Shown here piece after piece: positions 19,032 through 27,407 of a DNA stretch of 64,000 bases. The notes beneath the pieces are model-generated. The model was given only the letters and a program-made list of their open reading frames with translations, made no database searches and was not told where the DNA came from. The translations under genes and the position numbers were made by a program. Source of the stretch: Serratia silvae (lineage in GTDB: Bacteria; Pseudomonadota; Gammaproteobacteria; Enterobacterales; Enterobacteriaceae); contig NZ_JAGQDC010000002.1 in assembly GCF_023282985.1 (NCBI RefSeq), forward strand, positions 248,001 to 312,000, read 5' to 3'. Numbering within the stretch: the first letter of the stretch is position 1; each line of letters starts with the position of its first letter.

Positions 19032-20450
19032 ATGCAAACCAATAGCGCAGTAGTAGAAGATTTTGCACAGCATAATGAAGAAAGGCGAAGTAGCGCGTTC
19101 CAAAGTGAGGTTGCTCACTATTTGGAACGCCATCCTGCCACGCAGTATATCGATATCCTTCTCACCGATCTCAATGGTTCCTTCCGCGGTAAGCGCATTC
19201 CCATCTCCGGGTTGAAAAAAGTTGAAAAAGGCTGCTATTTCCCCGCCTCGCTGTTTGCAATGGATATTTTGGGCAACGTGGTCGAAGAGGCCGGGTTGGG
19301 CCAGGAACTGGGCGAGCCGGATCGGATCTGCATGCCCGTGCCCGGTACGCTGACGCCGTCGGCGGCGGATCCGGAACACATTGGTCAGGTGCTGCTGACT
19401 ATGCTGGATGAAGATGGTACTCCCTTTGACGTTGAACCCCGCAATGTACTGAACCGAATATGGCAGGCGTTGCGCCAGCGCGGACTGTTCCCGGTGGTAG
19501 CGGTAGAGCTGGAGTTTTATCTCATTGATCGACAGCGAGACTCGGCAGGATATCTGCAACCGCCGTGCGCACCAGGCACCCAGGAGCGCAACGTACAGAG
19601 CCAGGTCTATTCGCTGGATAATCTGAACCATTTTGCCGGGGTGCTCAACGACATCGACACGCTGGCACAGATGCAAGGGCTACCAGCGGATGGTGCGGTG
19701 GCTGAAGCCTCCCCCGGCCAGTTCGAGGTGAACCTGAATCACACCGACAACGTGCTGCAAGCCTGCGATCATGCGCTGGCGCTGAAGCGCCTGGTGCGTC
19801 AGGTGGCTGAGCATCACCATATGCATGCCACCTTTATGGCGAAACCTTATGAGGATTACGCGGGGAGTGGTATGCACGTCCATCTCAGCGTGGTAGACAG
19901 CGCGGGGAAAAACCTGTTTGCCGAAGCGGATGGCGAAGACTCGGCGCTGCTGAAGCGGACATTAGCCGGGATGATCGCCTTGATGCCCGCGTCGATGGCG
20001 GTGCTGGCACCCAACGTCAATGCGTTCCGCCGTTTCCAACCGGGGATGTATGTGCCGATCCAGGCGTCCTGGGGGCATAACAACCGTACCGTGGCGTTGC
20101 GTATTCCCTGTGGCGATGCGCAGAACCACCGTGTGGAGTACCGGGTTGCCGGTGCCGATGCCAACCCCTATCTGGTGGTGGCGACGATCCTGGCGGGGAT
20201 GCTGTACGGGCTAGATACCGAATTGCCGCTACCTGAGCCAGTGACGGGCAACGGTTTGGAGCAGGAGGGGCTGCCTTTCCCGATCCGTCAAAGCGATGCC
20301 CTGTACGAATTTGAGCATCAGCACGAGCTGACGCACTACCTCGGTGAACGCTTTTCACAGGTTTATCTCGCCTGCAAAATGGGGGAACTGATGCAGTTTG
20401 AACGGTTGGTGACGGAAACAGAGATCGACTGGATGCTGAAAAATGCCTGA
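19032..20450 (+). CDS. puuA: Glutamate-putrescine ligase
   Basis: Glutamine-synthetase-fold enzyme of 472 residues, the same length as E. coli PuuA. It joins glutamate to putrescine with ATP, the first committed step of the Puu pathway. Visible family segments include DILLTDLNGSFRGKRIPIS, VVAVELEFYLIDRQR, the metal/ATP region GAVAEASPGQFEVNL, AGSGMHVHLS and RRFQPGMYVPIQASWGHNNR. An AGGTGA site precedes the ATG at 19032. It faces away from puuR and lies upstream of puuP, a different arrangement from E. coli, where puuA and puuP are divergent from puuD-R-C-B-E but adjacent. Confidence 0.96.
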   Translation: MQTNSAVVEDFAQHNEERRSSAFQSEVAHYLERHPATQYIDILLTDLNGSFRGKRIPISGLKKVEKGCYFPASLFAMDILGNVVEEAGLGQELGEPDRICMPVPGTLTPSAADPEHIGQVLLTMLDEDGTPFDVEPRNVLNRIWQALRQRGLFPVVAVELEFYLIDRQRDSAGYLQPPCAPGTQERNVQSQVYSLDNLNHFAGVLNDIDTLAQMQGLPADGAVAEASPGQFEVNLNHTDNVLQACDHALALKRLVRQVAEHHHMHATFMAKPYEDYAGSGMHVHLSVVDSAGKNLFAEADGEDSALLKRTLAGMIALMPASMAVLAPNVNAFRRFQPGMYVPIQASWGHNNRTVALRIPCGDAQNHRVEYRVAGADANPYLVVATILAGMLYGLDTELPLPEPVTGNGLEQEGLPFPIRQSDALYEFEHQHELTHYLGERFSQVYLACKMGELMQFERLVTETEIDWMLKNA

Positions 20451-20574
20451 TGTCAGGCACCCTGATGGCGAGGAAGGGCGTTTTTCCGGATATTAAGCAA
20501 AAGAATTTGTATTAGAAGGTTTCAGGATCTTGTCTTTCTGTGATCTTATGGCAGAATACGCGACATGCAGATAG

Positions 20575-20605
20575 CCGACGTTTTAACGCGTCGGTTATTT
20601 TTTTT
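20575..20605 (+). terminator. Intrinsic terminator downstream of puuA
   Basis: Stem CCGACG...CGTCGG (20575-20594) followed by TTATTTTTTTTG, a strong U tract, about 125 bp after puuA. It separates puuA from the puuP leader. The distance leaves room for a short untranslated tail or a small RNA ending here, for which I see no other support. Confidence 0.8.
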
Positions 20606-20728
20606 GCATTATGTTTTACCAACGTGCGTTTCATACATCAAGCGAGGCCGGACATCGAGCCGGATAGATAAATAGGTTCGTCGCGATCAACCAAAACTTT
20701 ATGGTCGTGACTCATGAGGATAAGAACG

Positions 20729-20947
20729 ATGGGGCAATTTTACACCTTGGCACCGGTGCCCGCCGGTTTCCGTTGCGGTCGCAGCGATTATGGAGCAACA
20801 CAGGCGATTGTGCCTAGTTATCCAGCTTCCCTCATCCCCCTTTTAGAATTTAGTCGCACGTTGCGAAGTTTCCCCGCAACCTTGAGTCTTGGCGTGTCTA
20901 TTATCCGCAAGACTGAAGGTAAGGGGGGGCTACGCGATGTCCGATAA
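20729..20947 (+). CDS. Upstream ORF overlapping puuP, possible leader peptide
   Basis: Open frame of 72 residues (starting [14 protein letters not shown]) in the long leader of puuP; an in-frame ATG at 20714 would add five residues. GAGGATAAG before 20729 could serve as a ribosome site. Its stop codon (20945-20947) lies beyond the puuP ATG (20937), giving an 11 bp overlap typical of translational coupling. The protein itself is not recognised. CCCCCTT at 20836-20842, inside the ORF, is complementary to the puuP ribosome site AAGGGGG (20921-20927), so ribosome movement along the ORF could open or close puuP translation. The coding status is uncertain. Confidence 0.35.
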   Translation: MGQFYTLAPVPAGFRCGRSDYGATQAIVPSYPASLIPLLEFSRTLRSFPATLSLGVSIIRKTEGKGGLRDVR

Positions 20948-22310
20948 TATCATCACCGCTGCACCAGCTGCCGGCCAACGCGCCCAACTGCGTAAAACAC
21001 TGACTTTAGTCCCGGTTGTCATGATGGGTCTGGCCTATTTGCAGCCCATGACCATCTTTGACACCTTTGGCATCGTCTCCGGCCTGACCGACGGTCACGT
21101 CGCGACCGCGTACGCCTTTGCTCTGCTGGCGATCCTGTTTACCGCCCTGAGCTACGGCAAACTGGTGAAGAAATTCCCTTCCGCCGGTTCTGCCTATACC
21201 TATGCCCAGAAAGCCATCAGCCCGCACGTCGGCTTTATGGTGGGTTGGTCATCACTGCTGGACTACCTGTTCATGCCGATGATCAACATCCTGTTGGCAA
21301 AAATTTACCTGGAAGCCATTTTCCCGGGTGTACCTTCGTGGATCTTCGTTGCGGCCCTGGTTGCCTTGATGACGGCGTTCAACCTGCGTGGCATCAAGCT
21401 GGTAGCCAACCTGAACTCCATTATCGTAGTGGTACAGGTGGCGATCATGATCGTGTTCCTGGGTCTGGTGATTAACGGTATCTCCCACGGTGAAGGTGCT
21501 GGTACGCTGGTGAGCAGCCGTCCGTTCTGGTCTGACAACGCGCACGTGGTGCCGATGATCACCGGTGCGACCATTCTGTGCTTCTCGTTCCTCGGCTTTG
21601 ACGGCATCAGCTCGTTATCCGAAGAAACCAAAGATGCAGAAAACGTGATCCCGAAAGCCATCTTCCTGACGGCCTTGATCGGCGGCGTGATCTTTATCGT
21701 GGTGTCGTACTTCGTGCAGCTGTACTTCCCGGATATCTCGCGCTTCAAAGATCCTGACGCCTCACAGCCGGAAATCATGCTGTATGTGGCTGGCAAGTTC
21801 TTCCAGTCGGTGATCCTGGTGTTCTCGTGCGTAACCGTATTGGCTTCCGGTATGGCATCTCACGCGGGTGTTTCCCGTCTGATGTACGTCATGGGCCGTG
21901 ATGGCGTATTCCCGGAGCGTTTCTTCGGTTATGTGCATCCAAAATGGCGTACTCCGGCGCTGAACGTGCTGTTGGTTGGCGCGATTGCGCTGTCTGCCGT
22001 TTCGTTCGATCTGGTCACGGCTACGGCACTGATCAACTTTGGTGCATTGATCGCGTTCACCTTCGTTAACCTGTCGGTGATCTCGCAGTTCTACATTCGC
22101 GAGAAACGTAATCGTACGCTGAAAGACACCTTCAACTACCTGATCCTGCCGGTGTTGGGAGCGTTAACCGTCGGTGCATTGTGGGTCAACCTGGAAGTCA
22201 GTTCGATGACGCTGGGTCTGGTCTGGGCGGCGATTGGCCTGCTGTATCTGACGTTTGTCACCCGCAGCTTCAGCCTGCCGGTGCCACAGGCAAGCGAAGA
22301 CGTGGCTTAA
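20937..22310 (+). CDS. puuP: Putrescine importer
   Basis: APC-family inner-membrane permease of 457 residues with about twelve transmembrane segments; imports putrescine for use as carbon and nitrogen source. The segments [19 protein letters not shown] and [20 protein letters not shown] match E. coli PuuP almost word for word. I chose the ATG at 20937 ([13 protein letters not shown]) after a GGGGGGG ribosome site; the longer frame to 20889 adds residues not seen in the family. A small upstream ORF overlaps its start. A strong terminator follows. Confidence 0.93.
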   Translation: MSDNIITAAPAAGQRAQLRKTLTLVPVVMMGLAYLQPMTIFDTFGIVSGLTDGHVATAYAFALLAILFTALSYGKLVKKFPSAGSAYTYAQKAISPHVGFMVGWSSLLDYLFMPMINILLAKIYLEAIFPGVPSWIFVAALVALMTAFNLRGIKLVANLNSIIVVVQVAIMIVFLGLVINGISHGEGAGTLVSSRPFWSDNAHVVPMITGATILCFSFLGFDGISSLSEETKDAENVIPKAIFLTALIGGVIFIVVSYFVQLYFPDISRFKDPDASQPEIMLYVAGKFFQSVILVFSCVTVLASGMASHAGVSRLMYVMGRDGVFPERFFGYVHPKWRTPALNVLLVGAIALSAVSFDLVTATALINFGALIAFTFVNLSVISQFYIREKRNRTLKDTFNYLILPVLGALTVGALWVNLEVSSMTLGLVWAAIGLLYLTFVTRSFSLPVPQASEDVA

Positions 22311-22334
22311 TCAACTCGTCTGCCTCGCGATAGC

Positions 22335-22365
22335 AAAAAGGGTTCCACATGTTGGAACCCTTTTT
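22335..22365 (+). terminator. Intrinsic terminator of puuP
   Basis: AAAAAGGGTTCC-ACATGTT-GGAACCCTTTTT, a perfect stem with T run on the plus strand and A run on the left, about 25 bp after puuP. Confidence 0.9.
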
Positions 22366-22398
22366 ATTACTAACAAATCTTATCCGACTCGCTGTGTA

Positions 22399-22420
22399 GG
22401 GGCGCCGCATGCTGCGCCCG
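22399..22420. repeat. Short GC palindrome, copy 1
   Basis: GGGGCGCCGCATGCTGCGCC and flanks, preceded by GTGTA. This is one of a family of short imperfect palindromes centred on GCATGC that recurs at 24671, 31867, 34790 and (diverged) 48520. Confidence 0.7.
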
Positions 22421-22444
22421 TTAATCAATGGAAAAGCACAGGGT

Positions 22445-23872
22445 TTAACCCACCAACTGTTTACCGTAGTCAAACAGCGCTTTCAGCAACGCCATCTTCT
22501 CTTTATCCCCTTCGTGCAGGTTGTACAGCGACTCCAGCTGCAAGATATAACTCTGTACGCGTTCGGCACTCAGCACCTCCTGGCGGTGCTGCAACCAGCG
22601 GCGTTGCTCGGCGTCGTCCAGCGTATTCGGGTAGTTACGGGCCCGGAAGCGGAACAGCAGCTCTTTCATCCGACCATCGCTGAAGGTCAAATCCAGCGCG
22701 GGCAGATTCTGCGGTTTGGTTTGCTGAATGATCTTCATCGCTGCCTTGTCGGCATCGCTGAAGAAACCGTCGTACAGTTTGGCATCCACATCATCGATCG
22801 GGGTGAAAGGTGCGGCTTCGGCAAATAGGGCCACTACTTTTTCGCGGATCTCCGGGTGCTGACGCAGCACCTTCAGGTTCTCCAGGCAAGCCTGACGATC
22901 AATGCCTAGTCTGTCTGCGTTTTCTGGCAGCAACGTCTTGGCCGGAGCCAGCACCGGGCATTTATTGATATGCACCAGTTTGATCGGCACTGGGGCCTGA
23001 TCGGCAGCCAACCGATCGCGGCGGGTGTAGAGGCGTTCACGCAGCTCATCGGCATTCAGCTCCAGCAGCGGGGTAATATCCCCTGCCAGATCGCACATAA
23101 TCACCGCATTTTTATTGTCTGGGTGCCAGGCCAGCGGTGAAACCCAACTGGTGTTACCTCGTGCTGCGCCAAACATGCCGGAAACGTGCATTAACGGCGT
23201 CATTTCCGCGACGTCGATCAGCGCATTGAGCTTGTGTTTGTTGCGGTGCTGCAACAGGTAATCAAACAGCCTTGGCTGTGCCTGTTTGACCAGCTTGGCC
23301 ATGGCGATGGTGGCATGCACATCTGACATCGCATCGTGAGCGTGTTCGTGTTCAACGCCGTTGGCACGCGTCAGATGTTCCAGACGGAAGCTGGGGAAGC
23401 CATCTTCGTTTTCTGGCCAGACGATGCCTTCCGGGCGCAGGGCGTAGCAGGCCCGCATCACGTCCAGCAGATCCCAGCGCGAATTGCCGTTTTGCCAACT
23501 GTAGGCGTAAGGGTCGTAGAAACTGCGGTAAAAGATGTTGCGGCTGACTTCATCGTCAAAGCGGATATTGTTGTAACCCAGAATGCAGGTGCCAGGGACG
23601 CTGAACGCTTCGTGGATACGGCGAGCAAACTCGGCCTCGTTAACGCCTTTGGCCAGCGCCTCTTGTGGCGTGATGCTGGTGATCATCACCGCTTCGGGAT
23701 CGGGTAGGTAGTCATCGGCTGGCGCACAGTAAAACACCTGCGGTTCTTCGATAATGTTGAAATCCATATCGGTACGCACCCCGGCAAACTGCGCCGGGCG
23801 GTCCATTGACGGGCTTTTGCCGAAGGTTTCGTAGTCGTGTATGTAGAATGTGGCCGGTGCCTTGCTGCTCAA
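22445..23872 (-). CDS. sbcB: Exodeoxyribonuclease I
   Basis: Single-strand-specific 3' to 5' DNA exonuclease used in recombination and mismatch repair. The 475-residue protein, identical in length to E. coli SbcB, has the DnaQ-type exonuclease motifs: ExoI FYIHDYETFG near residue 12, ExoII LGYNNIRFDDEVSRN near residue 100, and ExoIII HAHDAMSDVHATIAMAK near residue 180, followed by the SH3-like and C-terminal domains. It stands alone on the minus strand. Confidence 0.97.
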   Translation of the reverse strand: MSSKAPATFYIHDYETFGKSPSMDRPAQFAGVRTDMDFNIIEEPQVFYCAPADDYLPDPEAVMITSITPQEALAKGVNEAEFARRIHEAFSVPGTCILGYNNIRFDDEVSRNIFYRSFYDPYAYSWQNGNSRWDLLDVMRACYALRPEGIVWPENEDGFPSFRLEHLTRANGVEHEHAHDAMSDVHATIAMAKLVKQAQPRLFDYLLQHRNKHKLNALIDVAEMTPLMHVSGMFGAARGNTSWVSPLAWHPDNKNAVIMCDLAGDITPLLELNADELRERLYTRRDRLAADQAPVPIKLVHINKCPVLAPAKTLLPENADRLGIDRQACLENLKVLRQHPEIREKVVALFAEAAPFTPIDDVDAKLYDGFFSDADKAAMKIIQQTKPQNLPALDLTFSDGRMKELLFRFRARNYPNTLDDAEQRRWLQHRQEVLSAERVQSYILQLESLYNLHEGDKEKMALLKALFDYGKQLVG

Positions 23873-23954
23873 AGTCGCATCTCTTGTTGGCGTAGGGAAT
23901 AGCCCTATTGTAACGGCGCGATCACCGATGCCAAGTATTGGTTAATGCTTAACG

Positions 23955-24158
23955 TTAAATTGAGTGGCGCTGCGCAGTACGATAGAAGTTCAGCCGTTGC
24001 TGAAAGTAGCCGCGTAGATGCGTGGGGACGTGCGTTTCGGCGCTTTCCCACTCGGTGGCGTAGCCGTAGCGTTCGCTATAAATGATTTTGAGTGCCAGCA
24101 AATCGGTTTGGATCCTTTCACGTTCTTGCTGGGGTAGGCCATCCAGTGGTTGTGGCAT
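23955..24158 (-). CDS. Small uncharacterised protein upstream of sbcB
   Basis: 67 residues, hydrophilic, with no signal peptide or membrane segment. The likely start at 24158 has AGGGAGAAAGAC just upstream, a good ribosome site. The content is rich in Arg, Glu, Gln and aromatic residues and looks helical. I do not recognise a family. It is oriented like sbcB, 82 bp upstream of it, and might be co-transcribed. A competing frame at 23990-24184 on the same strand lacks a comparable ribosome site. Confidence 0.6.
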   Translation of the reverse strand: MPQPLDGLPQQERERIQTDLLALKIIYSERYGYATEWESAETHVPTHLRGYFQQRLNFYRTAQRHSI

Positions 24159-24189
24159 GTCTTTCTCCCTATTCGATAGCGCATAATAT

Positions 24190-24649
24190 GAGGCTAAAGA
24201 GAATTTGTCGCTACCTCATTCAGGGCAAAATGTTCACAGCGCCGATGCACTGGTGATGCTGCTCAACCGCGAGAGGCTGGATAACGATGTTTATCATATT
24301 TCGGCGGGGGAGGAGAGCAGTGTCAGTTTTGCGGATATCGATCATGCTATCGCCGCCGCGCTAAGAGGAGCCACCGGTGGGCGATCGCTATGCACAGGTC
24401 AGCTACGAAGCTCTGTTGCAAATGCGCAAACAGCTGAAGGGTATCTTCGGGCCGTGCAATGAGCGCCTGATGCTGAAAGCGATGCGCCTGTATGGTTCCT
24501 TTGCCATGCTGAACGTGCGTTTTAGCAACGAAAAAATCCTCAAATTGGGCATGCCTAAACCGCCACGCTTTACCGACTATATCGGTCGTTGTGTGCAATC
24601 GACCCGTGGGCTGTCGATACCGCAGCAAATGGCGGTGGATTTCAAATAG
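24190..24649 (+). pseudogene. Remnant of an NAD-dependent epimerase/SDR gene
   Basis: Two adjoining frames together read as the C-terminal part of an extended short-chain dehydrogenase/NAD-dependent epimerase: first HSADALVMLLNRERLDNDVY and ISAGEESSVSFADIDHAI (24205 frame), then VSYEALLQMRKQLKGIFG through to IPQQMAVDFK (24377 frame). The frame changes at about 24360-24380, so it is frameshifted. The N-terminal half with the nucleotide-binding motif is absent; the sequence before about 24200 belongs to the small-gene promoter. I read this as a truncated, frameshifted, non-functional gene. Confidence 0.65.
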
Positions 24650-24670
24650 CGGTTGGGTGGTTCATTGCGT

Positions 24671-24693
24671 AGGGGCGCTGCATGCTGCGCACG
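24671..24693. repeat. Short GC palindrome, copy 2
   Basis: AGGGGCGCTGCATGCTGCGC and flank, a close copy of the repeat at 22399. It lies between the SDR pseudogene and the repressor gene, 33 bp from the repressor stop. Confidence 0.65.
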
Positions 24694-24725
24694 ATTAGCC
24701 GCATGCAAAGCCCGATCCCAGGCTC

Positions 24726-25472
24726 TTACCAGGAGGAAGAAGACCAGAATACCCGGCCCAGCACCACCAGTTGCTCTTTGCGCTGCGGATAGCTGAGTAG
24801 TTCATCTTGGTACTCTTCCCGGTTCAGAGAGCGGATGACCACGCCACCGTCGGGCTGTTCAATCAGGATCTTGACCCGTAACAGATTGCCGTGGCGGATC
24901 GCATAGGTTTTCCCTTCGCGGATGCGGGTATCGACGGTATTGATGCCCACCACATCGCCATCCTGCAGCCGGGGTTCCATGCTGGAGCCAGAGATGCGGA
25001 TAATACGTGCCGCATTTACCGGCACCCCCATCTTGTGCAGGTAGTAACGGCGGAAGATCAGCGAGAACTCCTCGCTATCGACAATTTCGTAGCAGCCGTC
25101 ACCGGCGGAGAAATCGATATCCAGCAAGGGGATCTCCACAAACTCTTCCTTGTCTTGCTCGGTATCTTCCCATACCACGGGTTTGAGCCGTGCCGGTTGG
25201 AAATCCGATTCGGCCGCCACGTTGTCAAACGGCTGTTCCAACGCCTTCTCATGGAACACATCGAACCAGCCTTTGGGCAAGCCGAGTTTGGCCTCAATGC
25301 GTCTGGCGAGGTTGTCGCCCAGGTTGCGGGAGGATTTTTCACCGGTGATCTGGCTCAGCGTTGGCGCAGAAGACTCCACCAGGATCGCAAACTCATTCTG
25401 GTTGGTACCTTGCCGGGCGAAATGTGCCATCAGATCGCGCAGGTTGTTGCGCCTGATTTCTTTGGTTTCCAT
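24726..25472 (-). CDS. CI-like repressor with S24 peptidase domain
   Basis: 248 residues. The N-terminus (about 1-75) is an XRE-type helix-turn-helix (NEFAILVESSAPTLSQITG). The C-terminal half is a LexA/CI-type S24 peptidase with the nucleophile serine in ISGSSMEPRLQDGD and a downstream lysine in LLRVKILIE. Such proteins repress prophage or SOS-linked genes and can cleave themselves after RecA activation. No phage genes are next to it, so it is either a domesticated host regulator or a prophage leftover. A 17 bp palindrome and related half-sites upstream suggest autoregulation. It diverges from yeeA. Confidence 0.82.
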   Translation of the reverse strand: METKEIRRNNLRDLMAHFARQGTNQNEFAILVESSAPTLSQITGEKSSRNLGDNLARRIEAKLGLPKGWFDVFHEKALEQPFDNVAAESDFQPARLKPVVWEDTEQDKEEFVEIPLLDIDFSAGDGCYEIVDSEEFSLIFRRYYLHKMGVPVNAARIIRISGSSMEPRLQDGDVVGINTVDTRIREGKTYAIRHGNLLRVKILIEQPDGGVVIRSLNREEYQDELLSYPQRKEQLVVLGRVFWSSSSW

Positions 25473-25491
25473 GCGCTGATAGTCTCACTCT

Positions 25492-25532
25492 TTAGCAAAA
25501 AGGTAAATCCTCTGCCGCTAAAATCTTTAGCG
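25492..25532. promoter_or_regulatory. Operator of the CI-like repressor
   Basis: A perfect palindrome CGCTAAA-ATC-TTTAGCG at 25516-25532, plus a further TTTAGC half-site at 25492-25497, between the repressor start (25472) and yeeA (25633). The placement suits autoregulation and possibly control of yeeA. Confidence 0.55.
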
Positions 25533-25632
25533 CAAACTTAAACTTCACCTAATCAAGAAACATTTTTCAACAGCTTGTGTTGTACGTCAGCCAGGTTCTT
25601 CCACTAAAATAAGGGTTTTACAGCAGGGTACG

Positions 25633-26712
25633 GTGAGAACAAGCGTGCGTCTGGATAGAAAAATTTCTTCTTTTGAACAACTGATCTACCGTAATTACCG
25701 TATCGTTCATGGGGTGCGGATCGGGTTGGCCTTTATCCTGACTTTCCTGCTGATCCGTCTGTTGGCGGTACCGGAAGGCACTTGGCCGTTGATCACGCTG
25801 GTAGTGGTGATGGGGCCGATCTCCTTTTGGGGCAATGTGCTGCAACGGGCGCTGGAACGTATTGCCGGTACGGTGTTTGGCGCGGCCTCTGGCCTGATTG
25901 CGCTTTACCTGGAGCTGTACTCGCTGCCAGTGATGCTGGCCTGGTGCGGGGTGGTGATGTTTGTCTGCGGCTATCTGACGCTGGGCAAACGGCCCTATAT
26001 GGCATTGCTGATCGGCATTACGTTGGCGGTGGTGTGCGGTGCCGGGGCTGGCGATATGACTGTCGCACTGTGGCGTAGCGGCGATGTGATTTTTGGTTCG
26101 TTGCTGGCGCTATTGTTTACCAGCATCTACCCGCAGCGAGCTTATGTGTTGTGGCGAATGAAAATGGCGGATTGCTTGGAGACAGTCGGGAAGATCTACG
26201 GCGCTTACCTTTCACCCAACATGATTGAGCGGCCCCGGTTGGAACCTCGGCTCAAAAACTTGTTGGGCGATGTGGTGAAGCTACGCGCACTGATCGCCCC
26301 CGTCAGCAAAGAGACTCATATCGCCAAACCGGTCTTTGAAGCGGTACAAACCCTGAGCCGCAACCTGGTGTGTACGCTGGAGCTTCTGGCCGATGCTTAC
26401 TGGGCTTCGCGTGAAACCCATTTTATTATGCTCAATGCCAAAACCCTACGTAGTTCACAGGTGTTGACGCAGCGCGCGATCGAATCGTTGGCGAATATTA
26501 TGCGGGATGGTGAAGCCCTGCATGCGCAGGCCATTGCCGGGGAACTGAGCGAAATCTCCGCAGAATTGAAAGCATTAATGCAAGAGGCCAGTGCAGCACG
26601 ACTCAGCGAAGCACCTATTTATGGCTATGTCTGGCTGAGCATGGAACTGGCGCAGCAGTTGGAAGAGCTGGGCGATCTGCTCAAGGTTTGTACGGCCAAC
26701 GGGCGTGAATAG
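25633..26712 (+). CDS. yeeA: FUSC-family inner membrane protein YeeA
   Basis: Membrane protein of 359 residues in the FUSC/aromatic acid exporter-like family. The first 160 residues hold about six hydrophobic segments, including LLAVPEGTWPLITLVVVMGP and FWGNVLQRALERIAGTVFGA; the rest is a soluble helical domain. It matches E. coli YeeA along its length. Function is not established; relatives export small aromatic or polyamine compounds. The start is a GTG at 25633. It is divergent from the repressor gene. Confidence 0.88.
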   Translation: MRTSVRLDRKISSFEQLIYRNYRIVHGVRIGLAFILTFLLIRLLAVPEGTWPLITLVVVMGPISFWGNVLQRALERIAGTVFGAASGLIALYLELYSLPVMLAWCGVVMFVCGYLTLGKRPYMALLIGITLAVVCGAGAGDMTVALWRSGDVIFGSLLALLFTSIYPQRAYVLWRMKMADCLETVGKIYGAYLSPNMIERPRLEPRLKNLLGDVVKLRALIAPVSKETHIAKPVFEAVQTLSRNLVCTLELLADAYWASRETHFIMLNAKTLRSSQVLTQRAIESLANIMRDGEALHAQAIAGELSEISAELKALMQEASAARLSEAPIYGYVWLSMELAQQLEELGDLLKVCTANGRE

Positions 26713-26858
26713 TGGCTCAGATCATGAAGCAGGCGCATCGGGATAGGGCCAAGGCGCTAAAGTGGGTAAGATAGGGCAATGACAGTTGTGTCTGACGGCC
26801 ACAACCCTGTATCTTGGTATCATTGTGGCCGTAAGCAAATGAATCTGTGTATTACTAA

Positions 26859-27191
<333 letters not shown>

Positions 27192-27202
27192 TTCGCGTTA
27201 TG

Positions 27203-27235
27203 CAGGGCTGGGGATCTCCCGGCCCTGTATCTTTT
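27203..27235 (+). terminator. Intrinsic terminator of tmaR
   Basis: CAGGGCTGGG-GATC-TCCCGGCCCTG, a GC-rich near-perfect stem followed by TATCTTTT, 12 bp after the tmaR stop. Confidence 0.7.
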
Positions 27236-27337
27236 CAGAGATGCTGAACCCTGAACGACCACCAAGAATAACGATATTTTACCGTGCCACAGCAAATCTG
27301 CTTAAAGCCGCTACGCTAATGTTATAAATAGATTTTG

Positions 27338-27379
27338 CCTGATGAATTTCAAGTTGTCGCTTGAAGGACGACGGGTATG
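27338..27379. repeat. Short ERIC-like remnant before the MCE operon
   Basis: GAATTTCAAGTTG then CGCTTGAAGGACGACGGGTAT: the two terminal inverted repeats of ERIC brought together without the central CCCCAGGAGC part. It lies within the longer reading frame that begins at 27342, which is why I use a later start for the gene. Confidence 0.55.
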
Positions 27380-27407
27380 GATTTCTTTGCCAGTAGAGGC
27401 TGTCACA

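Noticed and set aside
18978..19676. 232-residue minus-strand frame over puuA
   Set aside because: Antisense to puuA, which matches its E. coli orthologue along the full length.
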